DNA from: [Zimmermannella] faecalis ATCC 13722
GTDB lineage: Bacteria; Actinomycetota; Actinomycetes; Actinomycetales; Microbacteriaceae
Length of the DNA stretch: 64,000 bases
NCBI RefSeq assembly: GCF_000381765.1
Contig: NZ_KB907075.1
Coordinates: 1-64,000 of the forward strand
Reading direction: 5' to 3'
Positions 16,457 through 24,270 of the stretch are shown here, piece by piece (the stretch's first letter is position 1; every line of letters starts with the position of its first letter). Made by a program: the position numbers and the translations under genes. Below the pieces are notes generated by a model. That model saw nothing but the letters and a program-made list of their open reading frames with translations, did not search any database and had not been told where the DNA came from.

Positions 16457-19009
16457 CTAGCTGGTTGCCCGGCGCCGGCGCAGCACGATCGCGATGGCCG
16501 CGAGGGCGAGCAGGATTCCGCCGCCGATGAGGAACGCGTCCTGCCCGAGCCCGCCCGTGAGCGGAATCGTGAGGGCATCGGTCTGCGTGTTCGTCACCTT
16601 GCCGAGGTCGGCGGTGAGTGCCGTGGCGCCGATCGTGAACGTGAGGGCCTCGTCGCGCTTGAGGTAGCCGACCGGGGCTTTCGTCTCGGTGAGGGTGTAG
16701 TCGCCCCACTTCAGTCCGTCGAGCTTGAACTCACCCTTGGCCGGGTTCTTGTCGGGGCCGGTGCACGCGCTCGCGTTGGCCGCCTCACAGTCGGTGATCG
16801 CGACGGTCGCGCCATCGGGACCCTTCAGCTCCCACTCCGAGCCACCGAGCAGGTTGCCCTGCTCGTCGGCCTTCTGCCAGGTCGCGGAGCCCGGCAGGTC
16901 GGCGTTCGTGAGGGTGCAGGTGACCGCCTTGTTTTCGGGCACGTTGACCTTGTTGTTCGTGACCGTGAGCGCCGTGCCGTCGGCAAGCTTGCATGTGACC
17001 GACTTCAGGTCGTAGCCGGGCTTCGCCGTCTCACCGATCGTGTACTCGCCGGGCTTCACCTGATGCGTCTGTTCACTCGCGTAGGTGAGCGTGCTGCCCG
17101 ATGCGGGCTTCGCTGTGAGCGTCCAGTCGGTCGCGTTGCCGGGTGCGCCGTACTTGAGGTCGAACGCCTTGATGAGCGTGAGCTCGGTCGGCTGCTTCTT
17201 GTTCACGTACTCGCACTTGACGGTGTCGCCCGGCTTGACGTTCGGGACCTGCCCGTCTTCGTTGGTGAAGGTCACCGTGCGGGTGCTGCCGCTGAGCGGC
17301 GTGATGACGCACTTTCCGCTCACGAAGGAGTATTCAGGCTTCTGCGTCTCGGCGATATTCAGCGTGGTGCTGCCGTTGGTCGAGGCGAAGTTCACCTTCC
17401 AGTTGACGGTGCCGTTCGTGCCCGTCGTCTGGCTCGTCGGGGAGGGGTTCTGCGACGATCCGTTCGTCGGAGCGCGGTTCATCGAGATATTCCAGCCCTC
17501 ACCCGCGGTCGGGTTCTTGCCGTTCTCGTCCTGCACCGTCTTCTTGATCTCGACGTTCGCAACGAGCGGGGTGTTCGTGAACGTGCAGTCAACGGCTGCG
17601 CCGGAACGCTGCGGGACCGTCACCGTGCCCGTCGCGCCGTTGCCCGAGGCGAGCACCGTCGAGCCGTCAAAGCACTGCCAGGTGGTCGAGTAGTCGGTCA
17701 GTGTGCTGCTCGAACCATCCGCCATAGACTCGGTGATCGTGTAGGTGCGGTTCGCGATTGCCGGGTAGGGGCCGGCCTTTTCGTTCTGAACTCCCGAGGC
17801 CGATCCGGTCGTGGTGTCGGAGATAACTTCTGCGTTGTTGTACCGAATTGCAAGTTCAAACTGGTCGGCATTATTGACGCGGCTTCCGACGATGTTCTTG
17901 TGCACGGTAAGCGTCGCGGGCGAGTTGCAGCTCGCGAGGTCGCCGCTGCCGCTCGACATCGTCGTCGTCTTCGGATCGACCGGCTGCCAGTCGCCAGGTG
18001 TGTAGTGGAACAACGTGTCTGAAGTGCCGAGGTAGGCGGTGCCGTCGCCGTCGAACGCGATGCCATTCACCGATGCCGGTACCGAGTTGCCGCCAAGCTC
18101 GATGGTCTTCGAGTTGGACGCAGTAATCACGCCATTGGCCGGATTCGCGAGGTTGTATGCCGACACCACGCTGATTGCGACCTTGCGCGTGTTGTTCTGA
18201 TGCCAGATCACGTAGAGGTTGCCAGCCGCGTCGAAGGCCATATCGCCGTTGCCAGAGGACGACTGGCCCGTATTGAACGCACCCTTGTAGGTGATCTGAC
18301 CGGTCGAGACGCTGTACTCCCAGAGCCGGAATGTGGTCGCGGTGAACCCACCGAACAGATAGTTGCCGTTGTTGAGGTTGACTGCACCAGCGATGATGCC
18401 GGTGCCGGTGCTGTTCCGGACGACGCTGAATTCCTTCGCGACCACGGTTGACGTTCCAGTCGCTGGGTCGTACTTGACTACGTTGACCCAGGAGTTCGAG
18501 TTCGATCCGTTGTTCCGCTGCACGGCAAAGATCGACGAACCGTCCTTGCCGATACCGAGCCCGTTGTAGAACTCTCCGGAACCAAAGTCGACCGACGTAT
18601 TCGTCGAGCCGTTCGATCCACTCACCGATTGGCGCATGACACCGGATCCAGCATCGAGGCTGTAGACGTATCCGGGCGCGCATGTCGGCACATAGCCCGC
18701 CGCCTGCACGCTCATCTGCTGCTGAACGGCGTTCTTCTGCTGTGGGCGCGGCGTGGCGGTCTCAGTGGGGGTCGGCGTGTCGGTCGTCGTTGGGGTGGGG
18801 GTAGACGTCGAGTCGTCGGTGGTGGGCTCGGGGGTAGCCGTGGGGGTAGAGGTCGGCGTCGCGCTCGGGGTTGCCGCCGGAGTTTCGGTAGCGGCGGAGG
18901 CGAGGCCCATGGGTGCCGCGAGGAGTCCGCCGAAGAGGGTCGCGAACAGCGCCGCACGGAGCATCCGTGCACCGCCCCCACGGCGGTCGACAGCGTGACG
19001 TCGCGACAT
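16457..19009 (-). CDS. Pilus tip / SpaA-repeat surface adhesin with IPLTG sorting signal
   Basis: The product has 850 residues. It has a basic N-terminus and signal peptide, then a Thr/Pro linker (about 45-90). A region with recurring YDPATG, GDMAFDAAGNLYVIW and NGIAFDGDGTAYLGT phrases (about 115-360) reads like a beta-propeller (DUF6923-like). Several prealbumin-like/SpaA domains with E-box elements follow (YTITESMADG, YTIGETAKPGY, YTLTETKAPVGY). The C-terminus is IPLTGG, hydrophobic, RRRRATS, a sorting signal with Ile for Leu. It is probably the tip adhesin, joined by the nearby class C sortase. The ATG at 19009 has AAGGAG seven bases upstream, so it is preferred over the GTG at 19024. Confidence 0.87.
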   Translation of the reverse strand: MSRRHAVDRRGGGARMLRAALFATLFGGLLAAPMGLASAATETPAATPSATPTSTPTATPEPTTDDSTSTPTPTTTDTPTPTETATPRPQQKNAVQQQMSVQAAGYVPTCAPGYVYSLDAGSGVMRQSVSGSNGSTNTSVDFGSGEFYNGLGIGKDGSSIFAVQRNNGSNSNSWVNVVKYDPATGTSTVVAKEFSVVRNSTGTGIIAGAVNLNNGNYLFGGFTATTFRLWEYSVSTGQITYKGAFNTGQSSSGNGDMAFDAAGNLYVIWHQNNTRKVAISVVSAYNLANPANGVITASNSKTIELGGNSVPASVNGIAFDGDGTAYLGTSDTLFHYTPGDWQPVDPKTTTMSSGSGDLASCNSPATLTVHKNIVGSRVNNADQFELAIRYNNAEVISDTTTGSASGVQNEKAGPYPAIANRTYTITESMADGSSSTLTDYSTTWQCFDGSTVLASGNGATGTVTVPQRSGAAVDCTFTNTPLVANVEIKKTVQDENGKNPTAGEGWNISMNRAPTNGSSQNPSPTSQTTGTNGTVNWKVNFASTNGSTTLNIAETQKPEYSFVSGKCVITPLSGSTRTVTFTNEDGQVPNVKPGDTVKCEYVNKKQPTELTLIKAFDLKYGAPGNATDWTLTAKPASGSTLTYASEQTHQVKPGEYTIGETAKPGYDLKSVTCKLADGTALTVTNNKVNVPENKAVTCTLTNADLPGSATWQKADEQGNLLGGSEWELKGPDGATVAITDCEAANASACTGPDKNPAKGEFKLDGLKWGDYTLTETKAPVGYLKRDEALTFTIGATALTADLGKVTNTQTDALTIPLTGGLGQDAFLIGGGILLALAAIAIVLRRRRATS

Positions 19010-19375
19010 GCTGAACTCCTTCACTCGATCGCGCTCGCCTATGGATGCCCACCAGAACGGTGTGGCGCGATCCCGGCCGCCCGATGCGGCAGCTCGGCGA
19101 GAACGAATCTCAAGTTAGGAGTTTGTATCCGTTTTCACAGCACTTTCGGAGTCTGATCACCCGTCAAATTCCCCCACAGAATAGAAAGGGGAGATATCTA
19201 CTACGCCCGAGCATCCCCCCTCCCCCACGATTGACCATCACCCGGCATCCCCCAGCGGCATCACCCTCGTCGCTGCGCGCATCCCCCCTCTTCACGACAC
19301 GTGTCCCCCACCCGTTTTCGGCACGTCGCTGCGCCGCCGCAGGACGCAGCGCCTCGCCGAGCGGGTGCATGAAAC
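19010..19375 (-). promoter_or_regulatory. Upstream region of the pilus operon
   Basis: This 366-bp non-coding region lies between the tip gene and the terminator of LuxR paralogue 3. The part nearest the gene (about 19110-19200) is relatively AT-rich and probably holds the promoter, though no clear -35/-10 pair stands out. Further upstream are three GCATCCCCC elements in phase. No RNA gene was recognised. Confidence 0.5.
19211..19287. repeat. Three GCATCCCCC elements spaced exactly 34 bp
   Basis: GCATCCCCC occurs at 19211, 19245 and 19279. The sequences between copies are unrelated, so only the 9-mer and its 34-bp spacing are conserved. The array sits about 200 to 280 bp upstream of the tip-gene start. 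It is a candidate operator array for a multimeric regulator, such as the neighbouring LuxR-type proteins. Confidence 0.45.
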
Positions 19376-19413
19376 GGCGAACGGCGGTACCGCATGCGAT
19401 ACCGCCGTTCGCC
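19376..19413 (-). terminator. Strong hairpin terminator after LuxR paralogue 3
   Basis: A perfect 14-bp stem, GGCGAACGGCGGTA (19376-19389) with TACCGCCGTTCGCC (19400-19413), and a 10-nt loop lie about 30 bp past the stop codon of the minus-strand regulator gene. It should insulate the pilus operon from read-through. Confidence 0.8.
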
Positions 19414-19442
19414 GCAGCGTCATGCCGCGAGCGCGCCCCCGA

Positions 19443-22052
19443 TCAGTCGTCGGCGGCGAGTTGCCAGGGAGATCCGGTCGTCGCGCCACCGGAACCGCTC
19501 GAGCCCGAGCCACTCGAGCTGCCCGAAGTTGGGTCGGCATCGCCCGCCGCGGCACCGCGGTCATCGCTGACCGCAGGCGCACCCTGCCCGCGCACCTGCG
19601 CGATGGCGCTCGCGCGGCCGGATACGCCGAGCTTGCGATAGATGCTCTTCAGCTGCGAGCGCACGGTTCCGACCGTGACGTGCCGCGCCTTCGCGATCTC
19701 GGAGTTCTTGAGCCCGCCCGCGAGCAGTGTCATGATCTCGCGCTCGCTGCGGGTGAGCGGCTGCGTCATCTGCCACGTGATCGAGCGTACGTCGCCGACG
19801 GCGGCGTCGAGCACCTCGACGAGCCCGTCCGGCAGCCGCGGGGCGAGCTCACGGAACGCCGCGAACGACGCCTCGGGCACGAACCGCAGGGCGAACCGCA
19901 CGAGCGTGGGCGCCTCGTAGTCCTGCCAGGCGGCCGCGAGCTGGATCACCGCGAGGTCGTGGTTATCGAGCCGCAGCTGCGAGGCCGCGACGAGCACCCG
20001 CGCGAGCACGGCGAAGCGGGGCGCCTCGACGATCGCGCTCGGGTCGATCTCGGCGATCGACTGCTGGAACTCGCCGCACCACTGTGCCCAGATGACGCGT
20101 GCGAGGTCGGTCCACAGGTGGCGTTCGGGGCTCAGCGCCTCGGCGAGGTCGGCCGCGGCCTCCTTGTTCCCCGTCATCGCGAGCGTGCTCATGAGGCCGA
20201 ACGCGGCGAGGTGCGTCGGCTCGGCGCTGCCCCACACCGAGACGCCGTTGCGCACGATCGCGTCGATCTCGCGCTGCGTCACCGACTGCGGCTGCGCGAT
20301 CGCGCGCACCACGAGCCCCAGCAGCATGTGCGACGTCTTCGCCGCGGTTGCGACGCGCGGCGGCTGTTGCACGCCGATGGCGTCGAGCGCCCGCTCGTCG
20401 TGCCCCTCGTCGAGGTGGCGGAGCGCAATGAGGTTGCCGATGATGCCGTACCCCGCCGGCACCGAGCTCGCGCCGGTCGAGCGCAGCCCGAGCAGGTCTT
20501 CGAGCGTCACGAGCGCGTCGAGCCGCTCGGCGTGTGAGTGATCGCCGACGCTGCTGTAGCGCCGCGACTCGCGCGCGAATCGAAGGCTCAGCAACGGCTC
20601 ATCGGCCATCAGCGCGGCCCACACGAGCAGGCTCGCGTGCCCGGCGATCTGCGCGCGCACCTCCCGCGGCTGCGACTGCGCGATCGACGCGATCTGGCCG
20701 CCCATCAGTTCGATCACATATGCGAGATAGCGACGGCTGCGGGCCCGATCGCCGAGCGCCAACGTGCCATAGGCGAGCAGGGTTGTGCGCGAGAGTTCCT
20801 CAATCGCCGACGTCGCGGTGCGCTGCTCCAGCGTCGAGACTGCGACCTCGACGCCGTCGCGCGACTCGCGTACCGACGCGCCGTTAATGAACCGCACTTC
20901 GGCCCGCAAGATCGCGAGGGCCGGATACGCGCTCCCGTCGATCATCGTGTCGCTCAGCAGCGTCGCGGTCGTCGGCTCGAGCACCCCGATGAGGTGGTGG
21001 TACCGGTTCGCGGCGAGGTCGTTCGCCTCGTCGAACCGTTCCAACGAGACAAGATAAAACAGCTCGCCGACGAGTCGACCCTGCGACCGCGCCGACGCGA
21101 GCCCGCGCTCGAACCCGGCGCGACGCGACTCCGCCGTGCTCTGCTGCATGAGCTGGCGCCAGGCGACGGGCGCCCACACGAGGCGCTCCTCGCTCACCTC
21201 GAAGTCGGTCGAGCGCACGAAGAACGGCAGCTGCCGAAACCGCGCGTACGCCTCGTCGGCGCCAACCTTGCTGAGCTCGCCGTAGTGCTCGAGGAACACC
21301 TTCAACTGCGTCTTCGAGAACGAGCGCAGTTCGCGCACCGCGTTGAGCGCCTCAAGCAGGTGACTCTGCATCGGCGGCAACACGGTCGGGCGCCGGTTCG
21401 TCAGCTCGAGCGCCTGCACCTCGGGCGCGATCTCGGCGGCATCCCACACCGCCCCGTTCGACCGCACGAGCCGTGCGCGCAGCTGGCGGGCGATGAGGCC
21501 GATCTGGCCATAGAGCCCGTCGCCGACGAGCGCGCTCATCGCGGTCTGTCGGCGGCCGGTCACGAGTTCGACGAGCTCTTCGACCTCGGCGCGGGTGAAC
21601 GCGAGCTCGCGCTCGGTGAGCGTGAGCGTCTCGACCCCCGCGATCGACTCGGCCGCCGGCGTATCCACGCTCGTGGTCACGACGCGGAGGTGCGGATACG
21701 CGGCCAGCGCCGCGCTGATCTCAGCCCACAGCGGGTCATCACTCGCCGCGATGAGGCCGTCGGCGATCACGACGTGACGCCGGGCATCGTCGTTGCCGAC
21801 CGACGCGGACGACTCGGCGGACTCGGCACACTCGTGCAACGAGCGCTGCAGCTGTGAGCGCGTCACGACCTGGTCGATGCGCGTACCCCGCGCGTTCGTC
21901 TCGAGGTAGGCGACGCACTGGTCGAGCAGCGTCGTTCGACCCCATCCCGGGAACGCCGCAAGCACCGTCAGGCTCGGCAGATCGCTCCAGATTTGGGCAA
22001 ATCTGTGGCGCGTGAGCACGGGAACGTCGATCCAGAACGATTCAAGCGTCAA
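19443..22052 (-). CDS. Large LuxR-type transcriptional regulator, paralogue 3
   Basis: The product has 869 residues and is the third member of the local family. A degenerate P-loop (LTVLAAFPGWGRTTLLDQC) lies near residues 28-46, then VVIADGLIAASDDPLW, a long helical middle region, and a LuxR HTH near 753-815 (LTRSEREIMTLLAGGLKNSEIAK; TVRSQLKSIYRKLGVSGR). A Gly/Ser-rich tail after the HTH is unique to this copy. The P-loop Lys is Arg, as in the other two. It sits just upstream of the pilus operon and is insulated from it by a strong terminator. Start chosen by alignment to the paralogues. Confidence 0.82.
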   Translation of the reverse strand: MTLESFWIDVPVLTRHRFAQIWSDLPSLTVLAAFPGWGRTTLLDQCVAYLETNARGTRIDQVVTRSQLQRSLHECAESAESSASVGNDDARRHVVIADGLIAASDDPLWAEISAALAAYPHLRVVTTSVDTPAAESIAGVETLTLTERELAFTRAEVEELVELVTGRRQTAMSALVGDGLYGQIGLIARQLRARLVRSNGAVWDAAEIAPEVQALELTNRRPTVLPPMQSHLLEALNAVRELRSFSKTQLKVFLEHYGELSKVGADEAYARFRQLPFFVRSTDFEVSEERLVWAPVAWRQLMQQSTAESRRAGFERGLASARSQGRLVGELFYLVSLERFDEANDLAANRYHHLIGVLEPTTATLLSDTMIDGSAYPALAILRAEVRFINGASVRESRDGVEVAVSTLEQRTATSAIEELSRTTLLAYGTLALGDRARSRRYLAYVIELMGGQIASIAQSQPREVRAQIAGHASLLVWAALMADEPLLSLRFARESRRYSSVGDHSHAERLDALVTLEDLLGLRSTGASSVPAGYGIIGNLIALRHLDEGHDERALDAIGVQQPPRVATAAKTSHMLLGLVVRAIAQPQSVTQREIDAIVRNGVSVWGSAEPTHLAAFGLMSTLAMTGNKEAAADLAEALSPERHLWTDLARVIWAQWCGEFQQSIAEIDPSAIVEAPRFAVLARVLVAASQLRLDNHDLAVIQLAAAWQDYEAPTLVRFALRFVPEASFAAFRELAPRLPDGLVEVLDAAVGDVRSITWQMTQPLTRSEREIMTLLAGGLKNSEIAKARHVTVGTVRSQLKSIYRKLGVSGRASAIAQVRGQGAPAVSDDRGAAAGDADPTSGSSSGSGSSGSGGATTGSPWQLAADD

Positions 22053-22539
22053 GTGGTGATCTAACTGTGCGAGCTGGTGAGCTGGTAGGCAGAACCCATA
22101 CCTCCTGGCGGCGACGCTGGGGAGGTGCGGCGCTGCGTGGGTTCGAATGATTTCGGGGGTCGCGCTTCGCCTCGAGGCGATGCGGCACGCTCGACGGTGT
22201 TTACGTCGCGAGCGTGGAGGTGCCGCGGGCAGCCATACGGCGGCCCGGCAACCCTGGTCGTAATCGATTCAGCCCGGGCGTGTTTTGTACCCTGGGCAAT
22301 CTCCTGGCGCCAATTATTACCCTTGCGGGCGGAAAAACACCAGAGCGCGCTTCAAGAAAAAGCGTGATGGCGCGCGTTTTTCATCCCCGATGCTGTACCA
22401 CCCGGTACACCAATATCCGTCACCCCCTCGCCTCACCCCGCATATAAGCTTGCAGACACTGTTCCACCTGCCCTGTTTCGCTCTTCCCACCCCTCCTCGC
22501 TGACGGCAGCGGCGCTGTTCCGTCCGACCCCTGGTACGC
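22053..22539. other. Divergent intergenic region, 487 bp
   Basis: It lies between LuxR paralogue 3 (minus) and the histidine kinase (plus) and should hold both promoters. It includes a relatively AT-rich patch (22285-22390). GCGCGC repeats at 22345 and 22370, the second followed by GTTTTTC, could form a weak terminator-like hairpin, which may mean a small RNA on the plus strand. No convincing coding frame was seen. Confidence 0.4.
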
Positions 22540-24270
22540 ATGACCGAACGCACCTCTGTCACGACGCTGTTCCGTCGCGCCTTCGAGGCAGGGGAACGCC
22601 GGGCCCTCACCGTCGTGCAGCAGGCAGCGTTCGCCGTATTTCTCGCGTTCGCCGACCTCATGCTCTTGGCCTACCGCGACGACACACACCCCTGGCTCAT
22701 GCTCACGGGCTTTGGCCTGCTCGTCGTCGCAACCACGCTCTCAATCGCCGAACCGCACCTGCCGGAGCGCCTCCACATCGACGATGTCGTCGTCGCGCTC
22801 AACTTCTTCGCGGTCGGCGCAAGCCGCGCATCCACCCTGCCCGACGGCGCCGCGCTCTCACTGCTCGTGTTCTTCCCCGCCACCTGGCTGATCCTCTCGC
22901 ACGGGCGCCGCGGCCTCGCCGTCGCAATCGGACTCATCATCGTGACGATCTCGGTGCCGACGCTGACGTTCGGCAGCATCGTCGACTTCCCCCAGATCGT
23001 GCTCGTGTGCATGCTGCCGTTCGCGACGCTCATGATCGGCGCGCTCATGATCGGCATCGACGGGCGACTGCGGCGGGCCCTCGCCGACCAGGAACGGCTC
23101 GCGAAGATGGCGAACCACTCCGCCGAGCTCCTCAACAGCACCCTCAACAGCATGGACGTCGCCGTCAACGTGCTCGACGCCGAGGGCGGCACCATTCTGC
23201 GCAACGCCGCCGCCGAAGAGATCGTCGAGTCGCAGACCCGCGGTGTGCGCACCCAGGCCGGGTCGATCATCCTGAGCATCGACGGCTACCACGCCGACGG
23301 CGTCACCCCCTTCCTGCCGGCCGAGAACCCCATTCGCAAGGCAATGGCCGGCACGACCACCCACAACGAGCTCGTGCTGCTCGGCGACCCCGGCGACGAC
23401 CAGCGCGCGATCTCGCTCAGCGCGTATCCACTCTCGGGCCCAGGCCCGCTCGACGGGCACGTCATGATCTTCGCCTCCGACGTCACCGAGATGCAGGCGC
23501 TCCTGCGCCAGCGCGACGACTTCATCTCGACCGTCTCGCACGAGCTTCGCACCCCACTCACGTCGATCCTCGGCTACGCCGACCTCGCGACCGAGGAGTT
23601 CCACGCGCTGCAGGGCGGCCGCGCCGAACTCGCGGGCTCACCGCTCGGCGACTACCTCGACGTCATCGAGCGCAACTCCGAGCAGCTGCTCGGGCTCGTC
23701 GAAGACCTCCTGCTCGAGCGCCAGGCGCAGGCCGGCCGGCTCATGCTCACCCGCTCGAAGTTCTCGCTCGACTCGCTCGCGAAGCAGATCGCCGAGTCGA
23801 TGCAGCCGGCCCTCCGCCGCCGCGACATGCACATCGAGGTTTCCGCCGACGACCGGGTCGTGATCGACGCCGACCAGCGCCGCATCGCGCAGGTGCTCGA
23901 CAACCTCGTCATGAACGCGATCAAGTACGGAAACGACGGTGGCAACGTCGCGATCGAGGTCACGGCGCACGACGGCGTCGCCGAGGTCACGGTCATCGAC
24001 AACGGCCCCGGCATGACGCCGCGCGAGCTCAGTCAACTGTTCGTGCCGTTCTTCCGCGGCACGACCGCCCGCGCCTCCTCCCAGCGCGGCACCGGCCTCG
24101 GCCTCACGGTCGTGCGCCGCATCCTCGACGCTCACTGCGGCACCATCACCGCCGAGTCAGAGCCCGGTTGCGGCACGACGATGCGCATCCGAATCCCCCT
24201 CGAGCCCCCGCTCGAACCCCCACTCGTCTCTCCCCACGAGTCCCATCCCCGAACGGAGTCCGCCGAGTGA
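22540..24270 (+). CDS. Membrane sensor histidine kinase with PAS-like domain
   Basis: The product has 576 residues. About five or six membrane helices lie in residues 25-175. A linker/coiled region and a PAS-like domain follow (LLNSTLNSMDVAVNVLDAEG..., about 205-315). Then come the dimerisation/phospho-acceptor region with His334 (FISTVSHELRTPLTSILGY) and an HATPase domain with N-box (LDNLVMNAIKYG), G1 (VIDNGPGM) and G2 (GTGLGLTVVRRI). It autophosphorylates on His and should pass phosphate to a receiver. The extracytoplasmic part is short, so sensing within the membrane is likely. Its stop overlaps the GTG of the glycosyltransferase by 3 nt (GTGA), which implies translational coupling. The only receiver nearby is the single-domain protein at 26265-26627. 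Confidence 0.93.
   Translation: MTERTSVTTLFRRAFEAGERRALTVVQQAAFAVFLAFADLMLLAYRDDTHPWLMLTGFGLLVVATTLSIAEPHLPERLHIDDVVVALNFFAVGASRASTLPDGAALSLLVFFPATWLILSHGRRGLAVAIGLIIVTISVPTLTFGSIVDFPQIVLVCMLPFATLMIGALMIGIDGRLRRALADQERLAKMANHSAELLNSTLNSMDVAVNVLDAEGGTILRNAAAEEIVESQTRGVRTQAGSIILSIDGYHADGVTPFLPAENPIRKAMAGTTTHNELVLLGDPGDDQRAISLSAYPLSGPGPLDGHVMIFASDVTEMQALLRQRDDFISTVSHELRTPLTSILGYADLATEEFHALQGGRAELAGSPLGDYLDVIERNSEQLLGLVEDLLLERQAQAGRLMLTRSKFSLDSLAKQIAESMQPALRRRDMHIEVSADDRVVIDADQRRIAQVLDNLVMNAIKYGNDGGNVAIEVTAHDGVAEVTVIDNGPGMTPRELSQLFVPFFRGTTARASSQRGTGLGLTVVRRILDAHCGTITAESEPGCGTTMRIRIPLEPPLEPPLVSPHESHPRTESAE

Noticed and set aside
23007-24266. N-terminal extension of the glycosyltransferase frame through the kinase gene
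   Set aside because: That stretch is a shadow of the histidine kinase (Arg/Pro-rich). The GTG at 24267, overlapping the kinase stop, is the natural start.
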